A stretch of DNA of 64,000 bases from positions 1-64,000 of the forward strand of contig CAZIGW010000055.1 in the NCBI GenBank assembly GCA_964538565.1. Reading direction: 5' to 3'. The notes below the pieces were generated by a model that saw only the letters and a program-made list of their open reading frames with translations, made no database searches and was not told the DNA's origin. The stretch comes from CAYVBN01 sp964538565. GTDB lineage: Bacteria; Pseudomonadota; Alphaproteobacteria; Rhizobiales; Xanthobacteraceae. The position numbers and the translations under genes are program-made. Of the stretch, positions 29,321-37,243 are shown piece after piece. Each line of letters opens with the position of its first letter. Position 1 is the stretch's first letter.

Positions 29321-29689
29321 GTGCCCCTCCGGTCGGGTTGTCCCTTGATCGGGGCGCGATGCTAGCGGATCGGTCCGGTGCGCAAAAGGTCGGTCGGACG
29401 GCTCCGGGGTGCCATGTCTGATCGATGGATCGGTGCGAGCCGCGGATGTGCCGCGCCTCACGCCCGCCCCTCGCCGCTGCCCTCTCGTCCGCTTGCCATC
29501 GCGTACCTTTTGTGCAGGTGTCTTGCGCCCGGCGCGGCCCGCCGACCGATGCCGGATCGTGGCGCAAGCCCCGGCCCGGGCGCCCACGAAGGACCGACAA
29601 CCGCGCCGAATTCCTCTATACTCCGGCGACCCCCTGCGGTGGCCGCGCCCGCGCGACGCCACGCTCAAAGAGATCCCAAGGAGAGGGAC
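29321..29689. promoter_or_regulatory. Divergent regulatory region with inverted ACCTTTTGYGCA pair
   Basis: This 369-base gap between the liv operon and the M24 gene holds no credible gene. It contains two copies of ACCTTTTGYGCA, one on the minus strand at 29379-29390 (as TGCGCAAAAGGT) and one on the plus strand at 29505-29516, each reading in the direction of the gene it faces. 11 of 12 bases are identical. The first lies about 60 bases from the liv start; a TAGCAT -10 candidate lies between it and the gene. This looks like a shared operator for divergent transcription. Confidence 0.5.
29594..29622 (+). promoter_or_regulatory. Candidate promoter of the M24 gene
   Basis: CCGACA (29594-29599), 17 bases, then TATACT (29617-29622), leaving about 60 bases of leader before the ATG. 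Four of six and five of six consensus matches with ideal spacing. Confidence 0.55.
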
Positions 29690-30982
29690 ATGGATCAGTA
29701 CCTGCGTGAAATCCACGCCGACGACATCAACCCCCGCTACAACTGGAACCGCGCCCTGCCGGCGCTCGGCACCATGGGGGTCGACTTCGAGGAACGGGTG
29801 GACTACCGGCGGCTGCACCGCTATCGCCTCAGCCGTGTGAAACAGGCGCTGGAGAACTCCGAACTCGGCGCGCTGCTCGTCTTCGACGTCAACAACATCC
29901 GCTACATCACCTCGACCAAGATCGGCGAGTGGGAGCGCGACAAGCTCTGCCGCTGGGCGCTGCTCACCCGCACCGGCGATCCGATCCTGTGGGACTTCGG
30001 CTCGGCCGCCGTGCACCACAAGCTGTTCGTGCCGTGGCTCAAGCCGGAGAACTGCAAGGCCGGGCTCATCGGCCTGCGCGGCACCGTCAATCCCTCGTTC
30101 GGGCTGATGACGCGCCACGCCGAGGAGATCGCCGCGCTCATCCGCGAAGCCGGCGTCGCCGACATGCCGATCGGGGTCGACATCATCGAGCCGCCGATGA
30201 TGTTCGAGCTGGAGAAGGCCGGCCTGAAGGTCGCCGACGGCCAGCAGGTGATGCTGGAAGCGCGCGAGATCAAGAACATCGACGAGATCGCGCTGCTCAA
30301 CCGCGCGGCCGCGATGGTGGACGGCGCCTATCACCTCATCAACGAGGAGCTCAAGCCCGGCGTGCGCGAGAACGACATCGTCGCCAAGGTGAACGAGTTT
30401 CTCTATCGCAACGGCTCCGACGACGTGGAGGCGATCAACGCCATCTCGGGCGAGCGCTGCAATCCGCACCCGCACAACTTCACCGACCGTATGCTGCGGC
30501 CGGGCGACCAGGCGTTCTTCGACATCCTGCAGTCGTTCATGGGCTACCGCACCTGCTACTACCGCACGTTCAACGTCGGCCGCGCCACCCCGGTGCAGCA
30601 CGACGCCTACAAGAAGGCGCGCGAGTGGCTCGATCGCGCGATCGAGCTGATCAAGCCCGGCGTCACCACCGACCGCGTCTGCAGCGTGTGGCCGAAGGCC
30701 GAGGAGTTCGGCTTCCCGGACGAGATGTCGGCGTTCGGCCTGCAGTTCGGCCACGGGCTCGGGCTTGCGCTGCACGAGCGCCCGATCATCAGCCGGGTCG
30801 TCTCGATGACGCACCCGACCGAGATCAAGGAAGGCATGGTGTTCGCGCTCGAGACCTACTGCCCCGCGACCGACGGCTATTCGGCCGCGCGCATCGAGGA
30901 GGAGGTCGTGGTCACCGACAAGGGCTGCCGCGTGATCACCCTGTTCCCGGCCGAGGAACTGCCGATCGCCAACCGCTATTGA
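29690..30982 (+). CDS. M24 (pita-bread) family protein, Xaa-Pro peptidase/creatinase/DddP-like, atypical metal site
   Basis: A 430-residue two-domain creatinase/aminopeptidase-P-type protein: N-terminal creatinase_N domain (LGALLVFDVNNIRYITS) and a C-terminal pita-bread domain. Of the five usual metal ligands four are visible: Asp278, His355 (GHGLGLALHE), Glu388 and Glu403; the second aspartate, 11 residues after the first, is Cys289 (GYRTCYYRTF). Members of this fold include peptidases, metal-free creatinase and the DMSP lyase DddP, so activity cannot be assigned. The ATG at 29690 has AAGGAGAGGG upstream. It is divergent from a Liv-type transporter sharing an operator-like motif, so its substrate may be what that system imports. 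Confidence 0.75.
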   Translation: MDQYLREIHADDINPRYNWNRALPALGTMGVDFEERVDYRRLHRYRLSRVKQALENSELGALLVFDVNNIRYITSTKIGEWERDKLCRWALLTRTGDPILWDFGSAAVHHKLFVPWLKPENCKAGLIGLRGTVNPSFGLMTRHAEEIAALIREAGVADMPIGVDIIEPPMMFELEKAGLKVADGQQVMLEAREIKNIDEIALLNRAAAMVDGAYHLINEELKPGVRENDIVAKVNEFLYRNGSDDVEAINAISGERCNPHPHNFTDRMLRPGDQAFFDILQSFMGYRTCYYRTFNVGRATPVQHDAYKKAREWLDRAIELIKPGVTTDRVCSVWPKAEEFGFPDEMSAFGLQFGHGLGLALHERPIISRVVSMTHPTEIKEGMVFALETYCPATDGYSAARIEEEVVVTDKGCRVITLFPAEELPIANRY

Positions 30983-31006
30983 GCGGCTTCGGTTCGAGAT
31001 CGAGGG

Positions 31007-31033
31007 GCCCGTCGCGGCAACGCGGCGGGCTTT
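31007..31033. terminator. Hairpin terminator between convergent genes
   Basis: Stem GCCCGTCGCG/CGCGGCGGGC (31007-31016 and 31021-31030, one G-T pair) with a GCAA loop, then TTT. It sits between the M24 gene and the oppositely oriented dehydrogenase, so may serve mainly the former. Confidence 0.65.
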
Positions 31034-31046
31034 GGCGTCGCCCGCC

Positions 31047-32009
31047 TCAGCCTTCGAGCCCGCTCGGGACGTTCTTGTTCTCGCTCGCAAGCTTCATGCC
31101 CGACGCGAGCGCCATCGTCTCCATCAGGGCGGCGAAGTCCTTCTGCAGATAGGCCTGCGGATCGGGCTGCAGCATCGCGGCGCCGAAGTGGCTCTGCAGC
31201 ACTTCGCGCGCGGCGGCGGTCACCGGCATCGGCACGTCGTGCTCGCGCGCGAGTTCGAGGCCGAGATCGAGATCCTTGCGCAGAAGCTCCGGTGTGAACG
31301 TCGTCGTCCAGTCGAGATTGACGAGCGCCGGGCTCTTGTAGCGCGTGAACATCGAGCCCATCACGCTGTTGTTCATGAAGGCGAGGAACGCGTGGCGCGG
31401 CACGCCCATCTTGTTGGCGAGCAGCGTGATCTCGATCAGGTTCTCGATCACGACGCCGAGCATCACGTTGTGGGCGATCTTGCAGATACGCGCGAGCTCT
31501 CCGTCGCCTACGAACGAGACGCCCTGCGGCGCGAACACCTCGATCATCGGCATCACCGTCTTGCACGCGGCTTCGGGCCCGGAGATCACCGCGGAGAGCC
31601 GGCCCGCCTTGATGACCTTGGCGTTGCCGCTCACCGGCGCGGCGACGAAATCGACGCCCTTTTCCTTGAGCCGGGCGCGGACGGCGGCCGATTCCTCGAC
31701 CGCGATGGTCGAACAGTCGACGAAGATGCCGGGCAGCTTGTCCTTGGCGTTGGCGACGATGCCGTCCTTGCCGAAATAGACCTGCTCGAGATCCTTGCCG
31801 GTCGACACGATCGCGAACAGCACGTCGACCCCGGCGAGTTCGACCGGCTCGTCGACCACCTTTCCGCCGATGGCGGAGAGCGGCTCGGCCTTGGCGCGGG
31901 TGCGGTTCCAGATCGACACGTCATAGCCGGCCTTCAACAGCCGTTCGGCCATCGGGTAGCCCATTCGCCCCACGCCGATCCAGCCGATCTTCTGCTTGCC
32001 CTGCGCCAT
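31047..32009 (-). CDS. 3-Hydroxyisobutyrate dehydrogenase-family NAD(P)-dependent oxidoreductase
   Basis: A 320-residue beta-hydroxyacid dehydrogenase: oxidises a 2- or 3-hydroxy acid with NAD(P). N-terminal Rossmann motif GVGRMG (residues 12-17), substrate segment DCSTIAVEES (99-107), PVSG (125-128) and the catalytic Lys177 with Asn181 in KIAHN. In relatives the Gly-x-Gly preceding the lysine is three residues closer, so the loop is slightly longer here. The best candidates are 3-hydroxyisobutyrate or tartronate-semialdehyde type substrates, not distinguishable by eye. Divergent from the NMT1-type transporter operon. Confidence 0.82.
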   Translation of the reverse strand: MAQGKQKIGWIGVGRMGYPMAERLLKAGYDVSIWNRTRAKAEPLSAIGGKVVDEPVELAGVDVLFAIVSTGKDLEQVYFGKDGIVANAKDKLPGIFVDCSTIAVEESAAVRARLKEKGVDFVAAPVSGNAKVIKAGRLSAVISGPEAACKTVMPMIEVFAPQGVSFVGDGELARICKIAHNVMLGVVIENLIEITLLANKMGVPRHAFLAFMNNSVMGSMFTRYKSPALVNLDWTTTFTPELLRKDLDLGLELAREHDVPMPVTAAAREVLQSHFGAAMLQPDPQAYLQKDFAALMETMALASGMKLASENKNVPSGLEG

Positions 32010-32184
32010 GATTTGTCTCCATCGGGGTACGCGGCGCGCTTGCCCGCGCGTGAGCCGAGGCCCCTATCACAGCGCCTCCGGGGCTTCAACCGCGTGCGCG
32101 CGCAGGTCTGCGCGGCGGTGCGACGAAGGGTCTCCGGCCTGCCCATGCTTTGCCCGATCCAAGAGCCCGCGCCGCAACGTATGC

Positions 32185-32214
32185 TTGTCGCGGCGCGCCG
32201 GGACGGACTATTCT
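32185..32214 (+). promoter_or_regulatory. Candidate promoter of the SsuABC-like transporter operon
   Basis: TTGTCG (32185-32190), 18 bases, TATTCT (32209-32214); predicted transcript start near 32221, about 50 bases before the leader ORF. Confidence 0.4.
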
Positions 32215-32273
32215 CGGCGCCCACAGGCCGGGCAACCGACAACAACAAACCAGGCCGGACCGGGAGGAAAACG

Positions 32274-32387
32274 ATGGCTCGGGCGTTCCGCGCGGCAGCG
32301 CAGCCGGACACCGCAATTTGCGCAGAAATCTCCGCGCCGGCCGACCCCGCGGCCGCCGCGCGCCCGCCCGCCTTGCACCGCGCGTGA
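32274..32387 (+). CDS. 37-residue leader ORF upstream of ABC permease
   Basis: ATG 32274 is preceded by the strongest ribosome site of the region (GGGAGGAAA, about 4 bases away), yet encodes only 37 Ala/Pro-rich residues (MARAFRAAAQPDTAIC...) ending in TGA at 32385-32387. That stop overlaps a GTG start of the permease (GTGA). It may be a translated leader that couples or attenuates permease translation, or the mark of a frameshift. No known family. Confidence 0.5.
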   Translation: MARAFRAAAQPDTAICAEISAPADPAAAARPPALHRA

Positions 32388-33241
32388 TCGCCCGACGTCC
32401 GATGCCCAGCGCCATTCCTGCCGCAGCCCACGACCAGCCGCTTCCCGCCGAACCGGCAGTGGACAAGACCGGCAGCCGCCTGCGCGCCGCCGCGCGGGTC
32501 GCATTTCCGTTCGTCGTCGTTGGAGGCCTGTGGGAGATCGTCGCCCACCTCGGCATCTTCCCGGCGCGGCTGTTTCCGTCGATCGAGGACGTTTTCGCGA
32601 CCTTCGTGCAGCTCGCCGCCTCCGGCGTGCTGCTGCACCACGCGATCGACACCGTCATCCGCCTGCTCGCCGGATTTGCGCTCGCGGCCGTCGCCGGCGT
32701 GGCGATCGGCATCGCGATGGGGCGTTCACGCTTCGCCGAAGACATCTTCCTCCCCCTGGTGAGCATCGGAGCGCCCATTCCGGGGCTCGCCTATGCACCG
32801 CTTTTTCTGCTGTGGTTCGGACTCGGCAACGTATCCGCCGTCCTGCTGGTCGGCTTCGTCTCGGCCTTTCCGGTGATCATCAACAGCTGGACGGGTGTGA
32901 AAGCCGTCAAGGACATCTGGGTGCGCTCCGCGCAGGCGATGGGGGCCGACAACCGGCGCCTGTTCCGGCTGGTGATCGTGCCGGGCGCATTGCCCTACAT
33001 CCTCACCGGCCTGCGTCTCGGGCTGGCGCAGGCCTGGCGCATCCTCGTGGCGGTGGAGATGCTCGCGGCGGTTCCCTGGGGCCTCGGCTGGCTCATCTTC
33101 GGGGCGCGGGAATTCCTCAACACTGACGTCATGCTGGCCGGCATCGCGGTGATCGCCGTCATCGGGCTGGCGCTCGAGAAGCTCGTGTTCCAGCGGCTCG
33201 AAGAGTTCACGGTCGTGCGCTGGGGGATGATGGTCGCATGA
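32384..33241 (+). CDS. ABC transporter permease (SsuC/TauC-like), first of two
   Basis: A 285-residue permease of the nitrate/sulfonate/taurine (BPD_transp_1) type with about six helices. Typical stretches: GGLWEIVAHLGIFPARLFPS, YAPLFLLWFGLGNVSAVLLVGFVSAFPVIINSWTGVK and the coupling loop QAMGADNRRLFRLVIVPGALPYILTGLRLGLAQAWRILVAVEM. The GTG at 32384 overlaps the leader stop; an in-frame ATG at 32402 is the alternative, and neither has its own ribosome site. It overlaps the second permease by four bases. Two different permeases suggest a heterodimeric channel. Confidence 0.85.
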   Translation: MIARRPMPSAIPAAAHDQPLPAEPAVDKTGSRLRAAARVAFPFVVVGGLWEIVAHLGIFPARLFPSIEDVFATFVQLAASGVLLHHAIDTVIRLLAGFALAAVAGVAIGIAMGRSRFAEDIFLPLVSIGAPIPGLAYAPLFLLWFGLGNVSAVLLVGFVSAFPVIINSWTGVKAVKDIWVRSAQAMGADNRRLFRLVIVPGALPYILTGLRLGLAQAWRILVAVEMLAAVPWGLGWLIFGAREFLNTDVMLAGIAVIAVIGLALEKLVFQRLEEFTVVRWGMMVA

Positions 33242-34029
33242 GCGGGCGCGGCGAACGCATGCATTCCTTCGTGCGCGCGAGCGTCACGCTCATGTTCGTC
33301 GCCGCCGCCTACGAGGCGACCGCGCGCAGCGGCTTCTTCGCCCCGGCGCTGCTGCCGACGCTGCCGACCGTCACCCACACGCTCGTCGGCATGCTGGCGG
33401 ACGGCACCATGCTCGACCACGCCGCGCACACGCTCCTGCGCGTGCTGGTCGGCTTTGCGTTTTCCGTCGCGGTCGGGCTTCCGCTCGGCATCCTGATGGC
33501 GCGCGTGCGCGCAGTCGAGAACTTCGTGCTGCCGCTGGCGAGCGCGCTGATGCCGATCCCCTCGCTCGCCTGGGTGCCGGTGTTCATCCTGTGGTTCGGC
33601 ATCGGCGACACCGTCGCCGTCCTGATCGTGTTCTACGCCTCGCTGTTCCCGATGCTGCTCAACACGTGGTCGGGTGTACGCGCGGTCAATCCGCTGTGGC
33701 TGCGGGCGGCCGGCGCCATGGGGGCGAGCGAGCGCGCGCTGTTCTGGAAGGTGATCATCCCGGGCGCCTCGCCGTTCATCATCGTCGGCCTGCGCCAGGC
33801 CTTCCTGCGCTCCTGGATCGCGGTGGTCGGCGCCGAAATGCTGGCGGCCTCCGACTGGGGCCTCGGCTGGGTGATCTTCGACGCCAAGGAATTCCTCAAC
33901 GCCGACGTCATGCTCGCCGCGCTCGCCGTCATCGGCTGCATCGGCTTCGTGTTCGAGCGGCTGGTGTTCGGCTCGCTCGAGCGCGCGACCGTCATGCGCT
34001 GGGGCATGGTACGGCCGACCAAGACGTAG
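33238..34029 (+). CDS. ABC transporter permease (SsuC/TauC-like), second of two
   Basis: A 263-residue homologue of the preceding permease. Motifs run in the same order: GFFAPALLPTLPTVTHTL, IPSLAWVPVFILWFGIGDTVAVLIVFYASLFPMLLNTWSGV and the coupling loop GAMGASERALFWKVIIPGASPFIIVGLRQAFLRSWIAVVGAEM. It starts inside the end of the first permease (ATGA). The C-terminal ATVMRWGM mirrors FTVVRWGM of its partner, indicating an old gene duplication. Confidence 0.85.
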   Translation: MSGRGERMHSFVRASVTLMFVAAAYEATARSGFFAPALLPTLPTVTHTLVGMLADGTMLDHAAHTLLRVLVGFAFSVAVGLPLGILMARVRAVENFVLPLASALMPIPSLAWVPVFILWFGIGDTVAVLIVFYASLFPMLLNTWSGVRAVNPLWLRAAGAMGASERALFWKVIIPGASPFIIVGLRQAFLRSWIAVVGAEMLAASDWGLGWVIFDAKEFLNADVMLAALAVIGCIGFVFERLVFGSLERATVMRWGMVRPTKT

Positions 34030-34053
34030 AACCGCAGAGAAACGGAAACCGGA

Positions 34054-34815
34054 ATGCTGCCGATCGAAGTGCGCGACGTCTCCCTCATCTATGCGACGCC
34101 CAGCGGCAAGGTGCCGGGCGTGCAAGGCGTCAGCTTCGCCATGGAGGCATCGGAGTTCCTCTGCATCGTCGGCCCGAGCGGTTGCGGCAAGTCGACGCTG
34201 CTCAACATCATCGCGGGATTCCTGAGCCCGGCGGCCGGCGAGATCCGCATCGGCGGCAAGGCGGTGACCGGCCACGGGCTCGACCGCGGCGTCGTGTTCC
34301 AGGACTTCGCGCAGCTGTTTCCCTGGCGCACCGCGCTCGGCAACGTCGCCTTCGGGCTGGTGATGAAGGGCGTCGGCAAGGCCGAGCGCGAAGAGATCGC
34401 CATGAAGCAGCTTCGCCTGGTGAAGCTGGAAAAATTCGCCCGATCCTATCCGCATCATCTCTCGGGCGGCATGCAGCAGCGCGTCGCCATCGCCCGCGCG
34501 CTCGCCTACAACCCGGCGGTGCTGCTGATGGACGAGCCGTTCGCCGCGCTCGACGCGCTGACCCGCGACGATATGCAGCGGCTGTTGGCCGACGTATGGC
34601 GCGAGACGCGCAAGACCGTGATCTACGTGACCCACAACGTCGCGGAAGCGGTCTATCTCGCCGACCGGGTCATCGTCATGACCCCGCACCCCGGCACGGT
34701 GAAGACCGAGGTGCCGATCGCGCTGCCGCGGCCGCGCGATCCGCTGAGCGTCGAATTTCTGGAGCACCAGAAGGAACTCCTTCGCTACCTCGGCGAACAG
34801 GCCGGGAGCGCCTGA
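34054..34815 (+). CDS. ABC transporter ATP-binding protein (SsuB/TauB-like)
   Basis: A 253-residue ATPase. Walker A is GPSGCGKST, the Q-loop is VFQDFAQLFPWRTALGNVAFGL (Phe-Pro-Trp-Arg is typical of nitrate/sulfonate/taurine ATPases), the signature is LSGGMQQRVAIARAL, Walker B is LLMDEPFAALDALTR and the switch histidine is in VTHNVAEAVYLADRV. It follows the second permease by 24 bases. It lacks a TOBE domain, as is normal for this group. Confidence 0.88.
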   Translation: MLPIEVRDVSLIYATPSGKVPGVQGVSFAMEASEFLCIVGPSGCGKSTLLNIIAGFLSPAAGEIRIGGKAVTGHGLDRGVVFQDFAQLFPWRTALGNVAFGLVMKGVGKAEREEIAMKQLRLVKLEKFARSYPHHLSGGMQQRVAIARALAYNPAVLLMDEPFAALDALTRDDMQRLLADVWRETRKTVIYVTHNVAEAVYLADRVIVMTPHPGTVKTEVPIALPRPRDPLSVEFLEHQKELLRYLGEQAGSA

Positions 34816-34859
34816 CGAGGAGCAAAGGGCCGATCCGTCACCGAGAGGGAGGAAGCAAC

Positions 34860-35852
34860 ATGACAACACGGCACGCAGGAATGACCCGCCGCCAGGTCCT
34901 CGCCGCCAGCGGCGCGGGCGTGCTGGCCGCCGGGCTCGGACCCTCGCTGCCCGCGCTCGCACTCGCGACCGTGCGCCAGGGGTATCAGACGAACATCTGG
35001 GGCATGCCGACTTACTATCTGATGCGGTCGGGCCTGCTGGAGAAGCACGGCATCAAGTTCGAGGAATTCGCGGTGCCGTCCGGCAACCTCACCATGCAGC
35101 AGATGGTCGCCCGCCAGGTCGATCTCGGCACCTATGCGGGCCAGTCCTTCATCATCGGCAATGCGCGCGGCGGCCTCGTCGCGATCGCCAACATCGAATA
35201 CGTGGGCCGCACCACGCGCGTCATGGCGCGCAAGGAGCTCAACATCAAGAAGATCGAGGACCTGCGCGGCAAGAAGGTCGCCAACCAGACCGGCTCCTCG
35301 ATCGGCAACGTGTTCGTCGACACGATCGCGCCGGCGCACGGCCTCAAGAAGGGCGACTATCAGGAAGTCCGCATGGACGTGAACGACATGGTGGCGGCCA
35401 TGGCGGCCAAGACCGTGGACGCCATGGTCAACGTTGAGCCCTACAACGCCATCGCCGAAGCGGACGGCATCGCGACGACCATCATGGACTACTGGGACGT
35501 CGACAAGATGCCGGTGTTCATGGCGGCGACGCCCGAATTCGTGCAGCAGAATCCCGACACGGTCGTGGCCTATCTGAAGGCCTGGCTCGACGCCGGGCGC
35601 GACTTCAAGGAGAACCCGAAGAAGGTGGCCGACGTGATCTACGCCTTCTACAAGGAGAAGGGCTACAAGATGTCGCTCGACACCTTCCAGAAGGCGATGT
35701 CGCGCATCGAGGTCAACCCCGGCTTTCCGAAGGACCTCGACCCCTACATGCAGGAGCAGGCGGAGATCCTGCTCAAGGCGAAGAAGATCAAGGCGATTCC
35801 GGACTGGAAAAAGGCACTGCGCACGGAATTCATGGACAAGGCCCGGGCCTGA
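34860..35852 (+). CDS. NMT1/SsuA-like ABC transporter substrate-binding protein, Tat-type leader
   Basis: A 330-residue periplasmic receptor of the NMT1/THI5-like family. The N-terminus has a twin-arginine motif (MTRRQVLAASGAGVLAAGL), implying export in folded form. The mature part starts VRQGYQTNIWGMPTYYLMRSGLLEKHGIKFEEF and has SGNLTMQQMVARQVDLGTYAGQSFI, typical of SsuA/TauA. ATG 34860 is preceded by AGGGAGGAAG. It closes the transporter set (two permeases, ATPase, receptor). The ligand cannot be read; sulfonates, taurine, pyrimidine precursors and aromatic acids are all handled by relatives. Confidence 0.87.
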   Translation: MTTRHAGMTRRQVLAASGAGVLAAGLGPSLPALALATVRQGYQTNIWGMPTYYLMRSGLLEKHGIKFEEFAVPSGNLTMQQMVARQVDLGTYAGQSFIIGNARGGLVAIANIEYVGRTTRVMARKELNIKKIEDLRGKKVANQTGSSIGNVFVDTIAPAHGLKKGDYQEVRMDVNDMVAAMAAKTVDAMVNVEPYNAIAEADGIATTIMDYWDVDKMPVFMAATPEFVQQNPDTVVAYLKAWLDAGRDFKENPKKVADVIYAFYKEKGYKMSLDTFQKAMSRIEVNPGFPKDLDPYMQEQAEILLKAKKIKAIPDWKKALRTEFMDKARA

Positions 35853-35919
35853 ACCCGGCCGCCGCCGGGCGCGCCGTGCAGGCCTGTTGATCCCCGCGCG
35901 CATGAAGACTAAACGAGGA

Positions 35920-35943
35920 GGCCGGCGCGTCGCCGGCCCTTTC
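35920..35943 (+). terminator. Hairpin after the transporter receptor gene
   Basis: Stem GGCCGGCG/CGCCGGCC (35920-35927 and 35931-35938) with a CGT loop and a CTTTC tail. It would reduce but probably not abolish reading into the LVIVD gene, which begins 50 bases later. Confidence 0.5.
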
Positions 35944-35992
35944 GCCGCCGGACCCGAATTTCCGTTTTTGTTGATCCCGCATGGAGAGCCGC

Positions 35993-37243
35993 ATGAACGT
36001 CGCCGAGAAGAACCCGACAAAAAAGGGCATGTCCGAACCGATTACGTGGAATTTCAAGCTGCTCGCCCAGCACGAACTCGACGGCTTCGGCGGCATGGGC
36101 GAAGGGATGGCGGTCCAGGTCGCCAAGGACGGCCGCCGCATCATCTGGCTCGCGCACGAGAGCGCGCCGAAGAACTTCACGGCCGTCGACGTCTCCGACC
36201 CGCGCAAGCCGAAGGTCGTGGTGCAGACGGATCTGCCGCAGAGCCACATGCGCTCGAACTCGCTGGAGATCTCGGGCGACATCATGGCGGTCGCCTACCA
36301 GACCCAGAAGGTCGGGCAGCAGCCGGCCGGCTTCGAGCTGTTCGACATCTCCGTGCCGGAGAAGCCGAAGTCGATCGTCTTCGTGGACGCCTCGGGTCCC
36401 TATTCGCGCGGCGTTCACCAGCTCTGGTTCTGCGACGGCGAATACGTCCACATGGCGTCCGGCGCGGCCGACTTCAAGCCGACGCATCCGCTCGACGACC
36501 AGTGCTACCGCATCTTCGACGTGCGCAACCCCTCGAAGCCGACCGAGGTCGGCCGCTGGTGGCTGCCCGGCACGCGCGAGGGCGACGGCGCGCCGCCGCC
36601 GGTGCGCCACACGCACATGGACAAGGGCTTCCGCGCCCACAACACCAACGTCTATCCGCAGCGTCCCGACCGCTGCTACCTCGGCTACATCGACGCCGGC
36701 ATGTTCATCATGGATATTTCCGACAAGTCGAAGCCGAAGCCGATCGCCCGCTGGGACAATTCGCCGCCCTACACCGGCTTCACCCACACGGTGCTGCCGC
36801 TGTTCGAGCGCAACCTGCTGGTCGTCACCGACGAGTCGACCGTCGACGACGCCAAGGACTGGCCGAAGCTGATCTGGATCCTCGACGCGCGCGAGGAGAG
36901 CAATCCGGTTCCGATCGCCACCTGCCCGATTCCGGACTACGAGTCGTTCATGCACCGCGGCGGGCGCTTCGGCGCGCACAACATCTTCGAGAACACGCCC
37001 TCGCCGTACGCCTGGCACTCCGACCAGGTGATCGTCGGCACGTTCTTCAACGGCGGGCTGCGCGCCTACGACATCTCCAATCCGTACCAGCCGAAGCCGG
37101 CCGCGACCTTCGTGCCGCCGGCCCCGGCACTCAATCCGCACGGCACGATCCAGCTCAACGACGTGTTCATCGACGAGCGCGAGATCGTCTACACGGTCGA
37201 CCGCCACAGCGGTGGGCTCTACATCCTGGAGATGGACTTCTGA
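35993..37243 (+). CDS. LVIVD-repeat beta-propeller protein
   Basis: About 416 residues of LVIVD-type repeats: blades with the pattern D-[IV]-S-x-P-x-K-P (VDVSDPRKPKVV, FDISVPEKPKSI, FDVRNPSKPTEV, MDISDKSKPKPI, YDISNPYQPKPA), forming a beta-propeller. It has no signal peptide, so it is presumably cytoplasmic. Several His-rich turns (VRHTHMDKGFRAHN, TGFTHTVLP, FMHRGGRFGAHN) recur at blade tops and could hold a metal. The ATG at 35993 is favoured by GGAGAG four bases upstream; ATG 35981 is an alternative. Function unknown. It lies between an ABC receptor and a metal-chaperone GTPase. Confidence 0.75.
   Translation: MNVAEKNPTKKGMSEPITWNFKLLAQHELDGFGGMGEGMAVQVAKDGRRIIWLAHESAPKNFTAVDVSDPRKPKVVVQTDLPQSHMRSNSLEISGDIMAVAYQTQKVGQQPAGFELFDISVPEKPKSIVFVDASGPYSRGVHQLWFCDGEYVHMASGAADFKPTHPLDDQCYRIFDVRNPSKPTEVGRWWLPGTREGDGAPPPVRHTHMDKGFRAHNTNVYPQRPDRCYLGYIDAGMFIMDISDKSKPKPIARWDNSPPYTGFTHTVLPLFERNLLVVTDESTVDDAKDWPKLIWILDAREESNPVPIATCPIPDYESFMHRGGRFGAHNIFENTPSPYAWHSDQVIVGTFFNGGLRAYDISNPYQPKPAATFVPPAPALNPHGTIQLNDVFIDEREIVYTVDRHSGGLYILEMDF

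Noticed and set aside
29321..31090. Upstream continuation of the Liv receptor frame to 980 codons
   Set aside because: The extension crosses the intergenic region and runs antisense to the M24 gene. The true start has a strong ribosome site and signal peptide at 29320.
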